Shown piece by piece: positions 1 through 11,149 of a DNA stretch of 64,000 nucleotides. Made by a program: the position numbers and the translations under genes. Within the stretch, counting starts at the first letter, position 1. Each line of letters starts with the position of its first letter. This DNA is from Lunularia cruciata (Eukaryota > Streptophyta > Marchantiopsida > Lunulariales > Lunulariaceae). The DNA is taken from the NCBI GenBank assembly GCA_948567375.1, contig OX419761.1, forward strand, positions 3,908,501 through 3,972,500, read 5' to 3'. The notes beneath the pieces are model-generated. The model had not been told where the DNA came from. It was given only the letters and a program-made list of their open reading frames with translations, and ran no database searches.

Positions 1-271
1 CAAAATCACCTTAATCCCCAAAATCTGCAATCCACCTCACACAATTTCTCCAATTCCTCTCATGTGTACAAGATGTACAAAATCACTTCAAAGACATCAT
101 AATGAACTACAGGGTATACAAATGGATATTGGTTCTCTAACATAAGTTCAGCCCTCTCCTCTCCTAATGTTCTCTCCAAGTGAGCTCTCATAGCCTCCTT
201 CTGCCTAATGTAGAATTGAACGCGGAACATTATCTTGCCTTCTAGAGAGGTCCCGGCAACGGAACCAAAAA
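1..271 (-). mobile_element. 5' internal leader of an LTR1-family gypsy element, cut by window edge
   Basis: Reverse-strand sequence directly downstream of the LTR at 272-963. It opens with a primer-site-like stretch (249-267) resembling the complement of the plant tRNA-Asp 3' end, as in the complete copy at 32487. It then matches that element's leader, including a 56-codon ORF. The rest of this element lies left of the window, so its completeness and left target duplication cannot be judged. Confidence 0.85.
60..230 (-). CDS. Small conserved leader ORF of LTR1 element (56 aa), unknown function
   Basis: Begins at an ATG about 40 nt after the LTR end and reads 56 codons to a stop. The same ORF, same length, recurs at 32526-32696 and 63470-63640 with a few substitutions and no frameshift. 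The product is charged in its first half (RQKEAMRAHLERTLGEERAE) and hydrophobic/aromatic at the C-terminus (DVFEVILYILYT). I recognise no domain. It could be a short upstream ORF of the genomic RNA or simply conserved leader. An open frame upstream of the ATG runs back into the LTR but starts at GTG, so I use the ATG. Confidence 0.4.
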   Translation of the reverse strand: MFRVQFYIRQKEAMRAHLERTLGEERAELMLENQYPFVYPVVHYDVFEVILYILYT

Positions 272-963
272 TGTGAGCCGGCCTGTCTCTCACTCAAGAT
301 GAACCTCTGATGGCTATTATGGTAGCACACCATGGACTAAGAAGGCAAGGAACCCCAACTCCATCATACTCCTCCAAGGCTAACACTCCAAGACTCAAGA
401 CATTGCTCACTAGAGAACTCAATGAGAGAGAGATAGTTGCAAATGAAAGGATGATGAGAACCTCCTCACCCCTTGTTTATATACTTGTGAAATAGTTACG
501 TACCAAAGTTACTAATTACCATAGTAACTCAAGTTACTCGACTAAAAGTCAAGTAAAGTTAAAAAGTAGAAAGGAATATCCATTCACATGGGCATATTCC
601 CCTAAGCATGTGGTCTTATCTTGACCCAACCACTAAGTCAAGGATTCCTTCACATAAACTATCCTTGGACTAAAGAAGAATCCAAAACAAAAAGGTTTGC
701 GGGCCCAAGAGTTCTCAACTCTTTCCTCAAAGCCAAACACCTAGGAATAATACCAAGTCAACACACTAAAATCCAAAATAGTGGTGCTCATCTTTTCTAC
801 TTCCTCTAAAATAAGGTCCCCTCTATCTTAGCTATGACTAATTTTAGCTAACCATGACTAATATAGAACCATCCTTTATCTCTATATAAATAATATCTCT
901 TAAGTACTTGTAATACCAAGCTAAATACCACAATACCACACACATGCACAAATGGGTGTTACA
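272..963 (-). repeat. 5' LTR of LTR1-family element (reverse strand)
   Basis: Reverse-strand LTR with ends TGTAACACCC and GGCTCACA, about 692 bp, colinear with the LTRs at 31806-32484 and 38931-39608 but clearly more diverged. A TATATAAA box is conserved near 478. It joins gypsy P pol at 964, so the element inserted into P between the RT and RNase H regions. The left target duplication is outside the window. Confidence 0.92.
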
Positions 964-1483
964 AGACATGCAGGATACTACAGGCGCTTTGTTTCAAACT
1001 ATGCGGTTCTTGCTGCACCCCTTACAAAGCTTTTGAAGAAATCCAAAGACTACCTATGGGAAGCAAATCAAGAAGAAGCTTCCCATGTATTGAAAAAGAA
1101 ACTCGTTGAAGCACCAGTCATAAGGGCCCTAAATTGGGATGTTCCTTTTCATGTGTATGTGGACACTTTGTCCATAGCAATCGGAGTTGTCTTAAGTCAG
1201 AAGGACAAGAAGAAGAAGGACAACCCGGTTTATTATGCCAACCGACAACTTTCAGTTTTAGAAAAGAACAATTTGACGATTGAAAGAGAAGCATTCCAAA
1301 TGGTGTATGCCTGCAAAAAAATTTGCCACTACTTGCTAGGATACAAGTTTGTCTTCTATGTTAACCATTACGCATTGCAACATTTGGTCAAGAAGGTAAC
1401 TTTTCTAGGCAGATTGCAAGATGGATCTTGTTGTTACAAGAATTCACATACATTGTACAAGTAAGGAAGGGAGCTTTGCATTC
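964..1483 (+). pseudogene. Gypsy element P pol fragment: end of RT and RNase H
   Basis: The translation starts in the RT-RNase H connector (HAGYYRRFVS) and runs through an RNase H domain: HVYVDTLSIAIG, then YYANRQLSVLEKNNLTIERE with the catalytic Glu region, then the YVNHYALQHLV strand. A 1-nt frameshift near 1412 breaks the frame within what should read GRLARW. The left end is cut by the LTR1 insertion at 963. The right end stops at the CATTC duplication of solo LTR2 A, and the protein resumes at 5262. The homologous region in element M (reverse, 20987-21403) confirms the assignment. Confidence 0.88.
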
Positions 1484-1870
1484 TGTGGTGCCCACATTTT
1501 TTGTTTTTTTTCAAAATAAAGGAGAAGAAGTGTATAGAGAAGTCGGATTGCGCCTGTATGGCCGAAGAAGGCAAAGAAAATTGTCTTCGGGATGAAACCT
1601 GAAGTAAAGTGACTTTGGGTCATAAGGTGAAGTATTCGGAAATGCCCTGTCAGCATACAATATGAAGTAGATTGTCCTCGGATCGGGGGGAGCTCAACCC
1701 GAGGCGAAGACAGTCTAACAACCTTTCATCGGGGCGAGAAATTCAAGAAGGGGCCATTTCAAAACTGGTGGCTCATATGCGCGAAGGTTGATTGACAGTG
1801 ATAGGTGCATGCCGGAGGTGTGATTTCTCGGTAGAAACTCAAAGTGACGGAAGACGAAGAAGTGCAACTC

Positions 1871-1878
1871 TATAAAAA
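1871..1878 (+). promoter_or_regulatory. TATA box ahead of the LTR2-encoded ORF (copy A)
   Basis: TATAAAAA lies 20 nt before the ATG of the LTR2 ORF. The same box is at the same distance in copy G (28369-28376) and, reversed, in copy I (62680-62687). So short a spacing implies a very short leader or use of a later ATG. The promoter role is inferred from sequence and conservation only. Confidence 0.45.
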
Positions 1879-1897
1879 TCAAAATTGCAATGACAAA

Positions 1898-4466
1898 ATG
1901 TCGAGCAATTTTCCTTCACCATTGAGGAGTCGTCTTGCAGGTGATCGGGGAAAGGGAAATAGAGTTAGACTCATGTTAGTGTGCAAGGGAGAAGTCGCGA
2001 GAGAGAAATCGAGAGACAGTAAGAAAGCAGAAGAGATGGGAGGAAGGAAGAAGAACTCCGAATTCGCAGTGAGAAATCATGCAATTCGGAGATTAGATGT
2101 AGTAGCAAGGATCGAAGTCTTGAGCCGACTTCGGATCACCTTTCTGGCATGGAACTTGAATGTAAGTTTTCAAGGATTCATGACAAAAATCATAGAGAGT
2201 AAGTGTCTCGATGGTCCCGAGGAAGAAGGGAAGAGAGGAAATCCGGCTCGCTGGACAGAGTCGGTTTGGAGACTCGTACTCGGGAAGGAGGCGGGTTCGG
2301 AGCAGGGAGTCACGTTCTTGGGGAAAGGAGAGATAGCCCAAGAAACGCAGGAGGTGAGAGATGCCTTCTCGTCAAAGAGAACAAAGAATGGGTACAAGGT
2401 AGAAAGTTACAAAGATCCTGTCAGGAGAGGAATTGTGAGTGCTTGATGGCAATCCTGAAGCCGAAGAGAACAACATATGTGATGAAACACCAAGCGGTGT
2501 TCTTTCACAGATTGTTTGCAAGAGAATCAATTAATTGGGCGAGGTGTTTTCACGGGAGAACGAGGCAGATGGTGTGGAATCTGCGGGATAAGTTGCCTCC
2601 ACATTACATTGTGCCGTTTGTGGTGCACTTCTACCTCGGGCTCAATTTGCTGACCTCAGTGGAGCAAAATCGGATGATGTCGCACTTCCATCCGGATGTG
2701 CGAAAGGAAGTCGATGTCGAGGAGCAGCAATACATTCTCCAAATCCGGAGCACGGACAACTACTACATGAAGACAGGGAAAAACATGGAAGTCGTAGTAA
2801 GTACCCCGATGAAGAAGAGAACTCGGCAAGCAGAAGCCGAAGAAAACAAGAAACCTCGGAAGATGCAGAAAAATAACCCGAGGCGAGGAATGGTGGTGAT
2901 TGAGTCAGAAGATGAAGACTCTGAAGGCGAGGCCGAGCTCATGGCGGAGGACTTGGAACATGAGGAGGAACCTGAGCTAACACTGCAGAGCGGAGATACA
3001 AGCAGTGACAGTGAAGATGGTGGAGAAATGACCTCGGCACCAACGGCTGAAGAATACGAGGAAGAAGTGCAAGCCGAAGTAGAAGCCGAAGACAATGTGG
3101 CACTGGAAGACGAAGTACCGGTGCTCGAGGAGAAGAAGATTGCAGTACAGCGAGGAGTTTGCTTGAGACGTAAGGTGAAGTGTGAGGCGGGCCCAAGTAG
3201 GGTGAAGGAAGAGGTAGAAGACAGCTCGGGTAGTGAGGCATCAATCCCAATACGAAGACTTCAGAGAAGAAGGCAGGTATCAGGAGAACATGAGGAGAAA
3301 CAAGAAATTACTCCGCGGGAGGAAGAAGTTGCCAGTAAGGGAGTAGAGTACCTGCGAGAGGTAGTGTGCCTGCTGTTGGTGAAGTTGGAGCAGAAGAAGA
3401 AGGAGATGCAGTTGAGTTGTCCAGAGGTAAAGACTGTATTGCAGGTGGTAGCAAGATTAGAAGAGGAGAACTCGGAGTTGAAGAGGAGTATAACCCGAGG
3501 TGAGGAGGAGAGAGAAGTACTGCAAGCGGAAGCAGTAGAGAGAAGTCAGGTAATCAAAGACCTGAAGAGAGAAGTGAGCTATTGAGAGGATCTTGCAAGG
3601 AAGAGTGACATCGCAAGGGAGAGACAGGTAGCGGAGCACAAAATCTTGAAGCAGCAGTTTGCTGATTCAAGAGTAGAGCTTATCCATGCTATGGCGAGGG
3701 TAGCATTGAAGGATCAAGAGCTCGGTCGAGTGATGGAGAGTATGGAGGAGAAGAAGCAACTCTGGCAAAGAGAGTTGTCTACGCGGTATAGAGAAGAAGA
3801 GAGATTACGAGAGTTACTTCGTAATCAAAAGAGAAAGTTGTACAGAAGGAGAAAGAGAAGGAAGCGGTGAAAGCCAAGTTCAAGGAAGAGTTGGCAATGT
3901 ACCGAGAGGAATGGCTTGCAGATCGTGAACGAGAACGGAAGACAAGATTGGAGCCATTGAAGGAGATAGTCCTCAGGGTGAACGCAATGTTAAGTATAGA
4001 AGCCAGCGTTCGAATTGAAGAAGTGCAATTGCACGAGTTGAAGTTGTTGGTGCATGAGACAAGGCGAAGACAAGCAAAGGACACGGAGATGAATGCCTTG
4101 CTAATAAAACTAAGAACTCGTGTAGACAGAAAGGTGTTAGAAGTAGAGGATAACATTTCAATTAGATTAGACTTAGTGAAAATAGAGTTAGAAAAGCTTT
4201 GGAAAGATGTTAAAGCAAAACCCGAAGTAGATAACATAAGAGTCCAAATGTCTTCGGAGTTACCCTCAGGGACATTAGAGAAGAGTGGGTCTGGAGATGA
4301 AGAGTTAGAAAGATTACCCACTAGTGCAATTTCAGATCAAGAAAGAGAATTGCTGGATCTAGTCGAAGAAGTAGAAGATGTGAAACCCGAGGAAAAAGTA
4401 GTAGGAAGTAAGATTACTTCAGGTTTGGGTTTGAAAGCCGAGGAAGAAGTAGACATCAGATCGTAG
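1898..4466 (+). pseudogene. LTR2-encoded coiled-coil protein, broken copy (type I)
   Basis: About 857 codons from the ATG (MSSNFPSPLRSRLAGDRGKG) to the stop after GLKAEEEVDIRS. Order: basic N-terminus; a conserved block of about residues 60-275 (FLAWNLNVSF, WARCFHGRTRQMVWNLRD, LPPHYIVPF, SHFHPDVRKEVDVEEQQY); a basic-then-acidic Ser/Glu/Asp stretch; a long coiled coil of about 475-750; an acidic C-terminus. I recognise no catalytic domain, and it does not resemble gag or pol. This copy has a 1-nt deletion near 2440, an in-frame stop at 3583-3585 and a frameshift near 3835-3870. The protein is common to LTR2 copies; its function is unknown. Confidence 0.75.
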
Positions 4467-5261
4467 TGGTAACAGATTTGAGATTTGAATAGGCAGATAT
4501 GAAGAGGTGCATTGTCATTTCGGATCTACAGGTTAGAAGAGTTGTTGTAGAACGGTATAGTTGTTAGAATTGTCAATTGTTTCACTATTTAAGAGTGGCA
4601 TTCGCAGTATCATGTTGTTCAATGCTCATTATTTCTGAGAATAGATAAAGCGAAGTGCTGTGAAGCATTGCTCGTTGCTTGAGCTTGATTTTGAGTATCA
4701 ACTTTGTGATTGTGTTTGTGAGTGTTTGAAGAAATTTGAAGTGCAAGTCAGAGTGCTTGTTGGATGTTGTGCAGCCTTGATCTTCATTCTGTGTGTTGAT
4801 CCTGAGTGAGGTGCAATCAAAGCAATGCCTTGACAGATCTGAGAGGAATTGTAGTGTTGGTAGTATTCTGCATTTGTGAGTGCAGTGCGAGGTTGATGTG
4901 AAGCAATTTTGATTGAGGAAGTTGTGCCTTTAGTGGAGGGGTGGAACACAATTTGGAGGCGAAGTCGTTTTGCAATGAAGTGCCGTTTTTGGGAGAGCAT
5001 GAATCATCACAATCAAGATTGTTTGGAAAGAATTGAAGGATTTGTGATTAAGGAGTGTTAATTCGTGACAAGACTGAGAGTCAGTGCTTGTTACTCTCTT
5101 CTGGGTGTAGTTTCTACCTGAGAGACTAAAGAAGAACTCAAGAGGAACTGAAATTGTTACTTTGCTTTGTATTTGACCAATTCTGACTCGTATCTCTGCG
5201 GGAACAAACTTTACTTACCAGATTACCGCAAAAGTGATATTTGCCAGGTTGTCACACATTC

Positions 5262-6675
5262 AAATGCAGAATTCTTATCTAGGTTAGAAACTCAAGACCA
5301 AGACTTGTTAGTTGATGATCGGTTTCCTGATGAAGAGGTATATCATCTGATGGCTGTTTGAAGTAAGAGGTTTGTGGCTGAATACCACTATCTGCATACT
5401 TGTCATTGTCCTAAGGGGCTAGACTTGGAGAAAAGGGCAGTCTTCCTCCAAAAGATGGGACCATACCAATTAAAACACAATGTTTTGTTTAAGATGGGCG
5501 AAGATGAAGTAAGTTGGAGATGTTTGGAGGCATACAAAGTCGGAGGAGTCATTGAATCCTTACACTCTAAAGCATCGGGAGGACACTATGGCCTGAATAA
5601 ATATGGTGAAGAAAATCCTTTCAGTTGGGTATTGCTGGCCTTTGATGTATAAAGATACTCCTGCCTATATTTGAAGTTGTGATGCCTGTCAAAGAATAGG
5701 GAAACTGACGGCGACTTCCCAGTGGCCTTTGAAACCAATTTTTGCCATTGGCTCCATTTGAGAAATTGGGTATTGATTTTGTGGGTCCCACTCAACCAAT
5801 GACCAGAATCACGAGGAAGAGATACATCTTGGTATGCATTGATTATGTGACCAAGATGGTAGAAGCGGAGGCAACACGAAGAGATGATGCGGAAATAGTT
5901 GCAGAATTTTCCTTCCAAAACATCATTTCCCGTTATAGGTGTCCTTTGGAATTGGTCAGTAATCGGGGAACTCATCTTTTGAACTCGATGGTGGAAGCGT
6001 TAACCAAGTACTTCCAAATTAAACATCAGAAGATGACTCCTTACAATCCAAAAGCCAATGGACTAACAGAGAAGGCCAATGGATTGTTGTGTAAAATTGT
6101 GAAAAAGATGATAGTCAATTATCCCTACAATTGGGACACAAAGTTACCTGCAGCTTTGTGGGCATAAAGAACAACTTAAAAGATTATTACCAAGCAAACT
6201 CCTTATTTCTTGACATACAGATTGCATCCTATACTACTCGTTGAATTTGAAGTACTGACATATCAGATTCTTTGCGAAGAACGATTGTCGGCAGAAGAAA
6301 GGTAGGATCTTTGGATCCATCAACTGATATTGTTAGGAGAGAAAAAGGATGATGCAATGTAAACCACAAAGGAAGTCCAAGAACAGCGGAAAGTCAAGCA
6401 CAATAAGAGAATCAAGCCTGTATCTGTTCAAGAAGGTGACTTGGTGTTGTTATATGACAATCACCACATATTTTTTCTAGAGAAATTTCATTTGTGGTGG
6501 ATGGGACCATACCGTATTATGCATATATAACCCAATGGCTCTATTCAACTTGCAGACCTGGACAGCAATCCTTTTGCCACTTGAGTAAATAGGTGGAGGG
6601 TTAGAAAATATTGGACCACGGACCCGACTTTGTATAAAAAACCGATTGTCGGTGTTTGTGGTGACGCTCACATTT
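5262..6675 (+). pseudogene. Gypsy element P pol fragment: RNase H tail and integrase
   Basis: Continues the frame cut at 1483: NAEFLSRLETQDQD, the integrase zinc-binding region (5374-5652, ending GGHYGLNKYGEE), DACQRIGKLTATSQW, then the integrase core from 5742. The first catalytic Asp is present in LGIDFVGP. The second is Asn (5961-5963, SNRGTH), a G-to-A change that should abolish activity. The third is in GLTEKANG. Several stops and at least two frameshifts follow, down to a C-terminal region ending near 6650 (WWMGPYRI, VNRWRVRKYW). There is no chromodomain. The element is dead. Confidence 0.88.
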
Positions 6676-6688
6676 GAGGAAGGAGGTA
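6676..6688 (+). promoter_or_regulatory. Polypurine tract of gypsy P
   Basis: GAGGAAGGAGGTA directly abuts the TGTGGTGCCC start of the next LTR2. In gypsy elements this tract primes plus-strand synthesis immediately upstream of the 3' LTR. It is the key evidence that the 3.77-kb LTR2 unit is an LTR. Element M has the equivalent at 19494-19506. Confidence 0.8.
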
Positions 6689-7408
6689 TGTGGTGCCCAC
6701 ATTTTTTGTTTTTTTAGCATTTGAAGAAGAAGTATGTCGATAGAGCCTAAAGAGGGCTAACCTAGGAAGAAATAAAAAGAAGCGGGAGTTTGAAGTAAAA
6801 CCCAAAGTTGACCTCGGGTCAAGACCCAAAGACACAAAGACAAAGATGAAGAAGGAGAGACTTTGTATCGGGTGGCGTGAGCAGATCCATAGAACCTATA
6901 ACAAACTTCTTTGGAGTTGGCACAATCAAGAAAGTACACGGGAAGAAAGTAATGACCTTGGGATCAAGAACTTCTTGATAGTGATAGGAAACAACTTCAC
7001 GGAATTGGAGACAAGAGAGGAGGAGCAACTGAAGAATGACTGATTGGCGCAGGACTATAAAATTACTAGTTGTGCGAGGAAGTAGAGCAATGTCCAATTG
7101 CTACCTGGTTCCTATTCAAAGTCAACCCAAAGTAATGCAAATTGCAAATCCATAGGAAGAGGAGTGGGTTAGGATCTCAAGAAAAATCTTCCATAGGAAG
7201 AAGGTGAGGAAGCACACAATGATCCCAAAAATGAGTAAGCAGAGTGTAGTGAGGGAGCTTGCAATTTGTAGATTAGAAGTAATAGCACGAATCAAAGTCT
7301 TGACGAGACTTTGTATCACATTCCTGGCCAAGAACTAGAACTTCAGTTTTCCAGGTTTCATGGTAGAAATTGCAGCAAGCAATTGCAAGGATGGACCAAA
7401 GTACAAGG
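6689..7408 (+). repeat. 3' LTR of gypsy P, first block (LTR2 copy B)
   Basis: Starts TGTGGTGCCCACATTTTTTG right after the polypurine tract. It contains the LTR2 leader and the start of a decayed type II ORF (ITFLAKN-like residues near 7320). It is cut by LTR2 C at a CAAGG duplication (7404-7408 and 11145-11149) and resumes at 11150. Confidence 0.85.
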
Positions 7409-10400
7409 TGTGACAACCCGGCAAATATCACTTTTGCGGTAATCGGGTAAGTAAAGTTTGTTCCTGCAAAGATAGTATTCAGAATTGGTCAAATATGAAG
7501 TCAAAAGTCAGAACGTAGTCCTTCTTGATTTCTTCTTGAATCTCTCAAGTAGAAACTACATCCAGAAGAGAGTAACAAGCTCACAATCTTGACAACTTGT
7601 CACGAATACACACACACATAATCACACAACATAGCAAATTCTGTCCAAACAACTCTTGATTGTGATGATTCAGATTCTTCCAAAGACTGCACTTCACTAT
7701 GAAGAACGATTTCACCTCAGAATTGTGTTCCACCCCTCCACTGAAGGCACAACTTCCTCAATCAAAATTGCTTCACATCAACTTTGTGCTGTAGTCACAA
7801 ATGAAAAATACTACCAGATCTGTCAAGGCATTGCTCTGATGCACTTCACTCAGGATCAAACACATAGAATGAAGATCAAGGCTACAGAATCCAACTTCCA
7901 CAGACACACTGACTTGCACTTCGGAATTCTCTACACACTCACAAACACAAACACTGAATTGACAATCAGAATTAAGCTTAAACGACAAGCACTGAAAACA
8001 TCACTTTGCTTTATCTATCTTCAGAAATATGTATACTGAACAATATTGTACTGTGAATGCTCCCCTTAAATATTGAAGCAAATAGCAGTTCTTCCCACCT
8101 ATGCACCACTTCCTAACATCTTTTCCTACATGCAGATCCCAATTGACAATCTATCTCTTCATATCTGCCTCTTCCTATCTCAAAATTGATACTTATCCTG
8201 ATCCAATGTCTACCTCATCATCGGCTTCCAAACCCGATGATCTTCCTACTACTTCTCCTTCTTCGGGTATAGCTAATTCTACTAATTCCTTCACTATTTC
8301 TACTACTTCTACACTACAATCTACAATTGAGCTCATGGGTAATCCATCTACATCCTTATCCCCTGACCCACTCTTCTCTAATGTATCAAATAACAAGTCC
8401 GATGACACCTGAATTCCTACTTTTGCAACATCAGGTTTCTTCTCCGTTGTCACGTTATTCCAAATTTTCTCTAACTCCAAATTGACTAAATCTTATCTAA
8501 GACTAACATTGTCTTCTACTTCTAACATCTCCCAATCTACACGCTCTCTCAATCGAATCAGCAACATGTTCATGTCCACATCCTTGGCTTTTCTCTTCCA
8601 AGTTTTCTGCACAAGCAACTTCAACTCATGTAGGCAAGCTTCTTCCAATCTCCCTTCAGCCTCCGTGCTTAGAATTGCTCTCAACTTCCCTGCAACTTCT
8701 CCTATTGATTCCAATGCATATCCTTGAGAGTGCTCTACCTTCAACTCTTCATGATACATCTTTAGCTCGTCTTTGTACTCCAAAGTGAGCATTTTCTTTT
8801 TTTCCTCATACTGTGTGCTCTGCAACTCTACACTTCTGACTAGCTCTCATAATTGTTCCTCTTCTTCCTGCCTGGCTGCTAACTCCCTCTGCCATGCTTG
8901 ATCCTTCCCAGCTGCACTCTTCTTCAAGCTGTCCAACTCCTGCTCCATTATGATGGTCATCGCCTTCAAATGAACATTCTCGATGCGCACATCACTCACT
9001 TCCTACTTCATTTTGCTCAGCCACATCACCTATTCCTATAATTCTCCGGCTTGCCTCTGCAATTCTTTCTCTTTAACCTCACAGCTCTCTTGTACCATTT
9101 TGAAAGTCTTCTTCTTCAAGACTTCCTCCCTCCAAAGTTTTTCCATTTCTTCCTTTCTTTGGACTTCTTGCTCTTGCAACCCCTTCGCTTCACTCAGCAA
9201 ATGCATCACCACTTGCAACTCATTCATCCCCTTCCTACGATCTTGGGGAATTGTGTTTTGATGCTCCTTCAGTAGCTCCAGCAACGGGGTGACCACTTTT
9301 GTCAGATAGGATATGCCACCAAAACTTTCTTCATCTTTGTTGTCGTCTTCGTCTTGAGTCTTCACCTCCTTCATCGGCTCCTTCATCCAAAGTCGCGATC
9401 TTTGTATCTTCAGAGACAAAATTTCTGTACTTTCTTCTTCTTTACCTATTGAACTCGGCCCCGCTGGATACTCCTCCTTCTCCTCTGGTCTTGGCTTGTT
9501 CACCACCATAGCTACGCAATGACTCGTTGTTCCAGGTTCTATGTCCACCATTGCTTGACAAGCTTCACGGACTGCCACCAATTGTGAAACTTCAAGTTCC
9601 CCTTGGCTATCACTTCCAGACTCCTCACTTTTTAAGGTAAGCTCCTCTTCTTTGAATTCCTCCCCTTGTGACTCGGTTTCTTCTTCAGACTCTGATCCGG
9701 ATGATGCTTCTCTCACCATCTTCGTATTCTTCATAACCAGTCTTTGGGTCTTTCTTTGAGTGGGAGGCGACTTTGCTTTTTTGGGTTTACCACATTTTTT
9801 TCATCTTTGGATTGATGACTTCTTTGACCTTCTATTGTCTGGTCTTCAAGAAATACTCACCATTGGCTCGCAGGTGTATCATATACCGTCGCTCTTCTTT
9901 GTCTACTTCTCGTCTTAAGTCAGGATGAACATGAGACACCATGTAACGATGCTCCTCTACTATAAGCAGGTCCGACCCAAAGTAGAAGTGTGTTGCGAAC
10001 GGTGCAAAATAATGCGGCAGAGAACCTGTTTGCCAATTGATCACCATTTGCCTCGTTCGGTGGTGAAAGCACTTTGCCCAATTCACCGGAACTCCTACAA
10101 ACATTTGGTGGAAGAAAACAACTTGCTGCATGTTCACATACGTTGTTCGTTTTGGCTTGAACATGGCCATCATTGCCCCCACAATACTTCTCCTAATCAG
10201 GTCCCAATAGGACTCCACCTTGTAGCCATTCGTAGTTCTCGGAGCAAAAAACGAGTTGCGAATTTCCGCCGTTTCTTCTACAACATCACACTTCCAATAG
10301 AAGGTGATCCCTGTCGGATCTCTTTCTTCTCTCCCCAATACTAACCTCCAATCCAACTCAGTCCATTAAGCTAGATTTCCTCTCTTCACTTCCACCTTGG

Positions 10401-11144
10401 GACCCTCCTCACAATTACTGGCAGCTATTTCTGCCATCACTCTCGGGAAACTGAAATTCCAATTCCATGCTTAGAAGGTAATACAAAGTCTAGTCAAGAC
10501 TTCAATTCTAGCTACTACATCTAATCTTCAAATTGCAAAACTTCACACCGCCAGCGCATTGGCCACCTTCTTTGCCATAATCTGCTCTCTCGTTCCACGA
10601 TGTTGAAAGATGATGCCCTCTCCTGGACGAGACACTCTAACTCCCTCAGGATTTTGGAAAATTTCACTCTCAATGGGCTTCCGGACATGCATTACTGCAG
10701 GATGACTACTCAAAGGAATTGGATATTTACTTGGCATATTCAACTTGTCCCTATGCAATTGCAATCTTATATTACCCCAAATTGCAGTCATTCTTCAGTC
10801 GATTTTAAATTTGACCTCCTCTCTTTTGCGTGTTGATCCCAATCACTGTCAAGACATCCTTCTTTTGCCTCCACCGTTTCTTGAAGTGTACTTTCTTGCC
10901 ACATACCAAGGTTGTTAAACGGTCTTCATATCTTCTGCACCTTCCGACCCAAAGACGGTGCTCTTTGGAATTTTTCCGTCATACCCTTCTTTTGAGTACT
11001 TCCATCATCAAATCTGATGTCGTCTTCTTTGGATGTCCTCCGAAGTTACTTCTGTCCATTCTTTGTCCACAATTCGACTTCCAATGCTTACTTCTTCTCT
11101 TAAACACTAATAAATAGAGAAAAACAAAAAATGTGGGTACCACA
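7409..11144 (-). repeat. Solo LTR2 copy C (type II), nested in the 3' LTR of P
   Basis: Reverse-strand LTR2, 3736 bp, starting (rc) TGTGGTACCCAC and ending TTGTCACA, with perfect duplications CAAGG on both sides. An LTR2 thus sits inside another LTR2 in opposite orientation. It carries a broken type II ORF (8193-10791). The TATTTAAG-like box appears reversed near 8067. Confidence 0.9.
8193..10791 (-). pseudogene. LTR2-encoded coiled-coil protein, broken copy (type II)
   Basis: About 866 codons from ATG (10791, MTAIWGNIRLQLHRDKLN) to the stop at 8193. The N-terminus (about 80 residues) differs wholly from type I copies. The conserved block is recognisable: LDWRLVLGREERDPTGITFY, TNGYKVESYWD, FFHQMFVGVPVNWAKCFHHR, LPHYFAPFATHFYFG, SHVHPDLRREVDKEERRY. 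A Glu/Ser-rich segment (SGSESEEETESQGEE) and a long coiled coil follow. Breaks: an in-frame stop at 10543, a frameshift between 9735 and 9832, and stops near 9033 and 8490. Function unknown. Confidence 0.75.
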
Positions 11145-11149
11145 CAAGG

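Larger units (their letters stand above)
1484..5256 (+). repeat. Solo LTR2 copy A (3.77 kb) inserted in gypsy P pol
   Basis: Starts TGTGGTGCCCAC and ends GGTTGTCACA, 3773 bp. It is flanked by perfect 5-bp duplications CATTC at 1479-1483 and 5257-5261. It interrupts pol between the RNase H core and its NAEFLSR tail. It has no internal retroviral region and no second LTR, so it is a solo LTR. Order inside: about 380 bp of leader, TATAAAAA at 1871, the long ORF (1898-4466), then about 790 bp of non-coding 3' region with a TATTTAAG box at 4586. Confidence 0.9.

Noticed and set aside
2763-3250. Ser- and Pro-rich reverse ORFs opposite the LTR2 gene, here and in every other copy
   Set aside because: They are mirror images of the acidic and coiled-coil coding regions (Glu/Lys codons read as Ser/Leu/Phe on the other strand), with no independent conservation.
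1484-5256. LTR2 read as a DNA transposon with short inverted ends (TGTG...CACA) and 5-bp duplications
   Set aside because: The inverted match is only about 4 bp, there is no transposase, and copies at 6689, 19493 and 27557 sit exactly next to polypurine tracts or a primer site of gypsy bodies.
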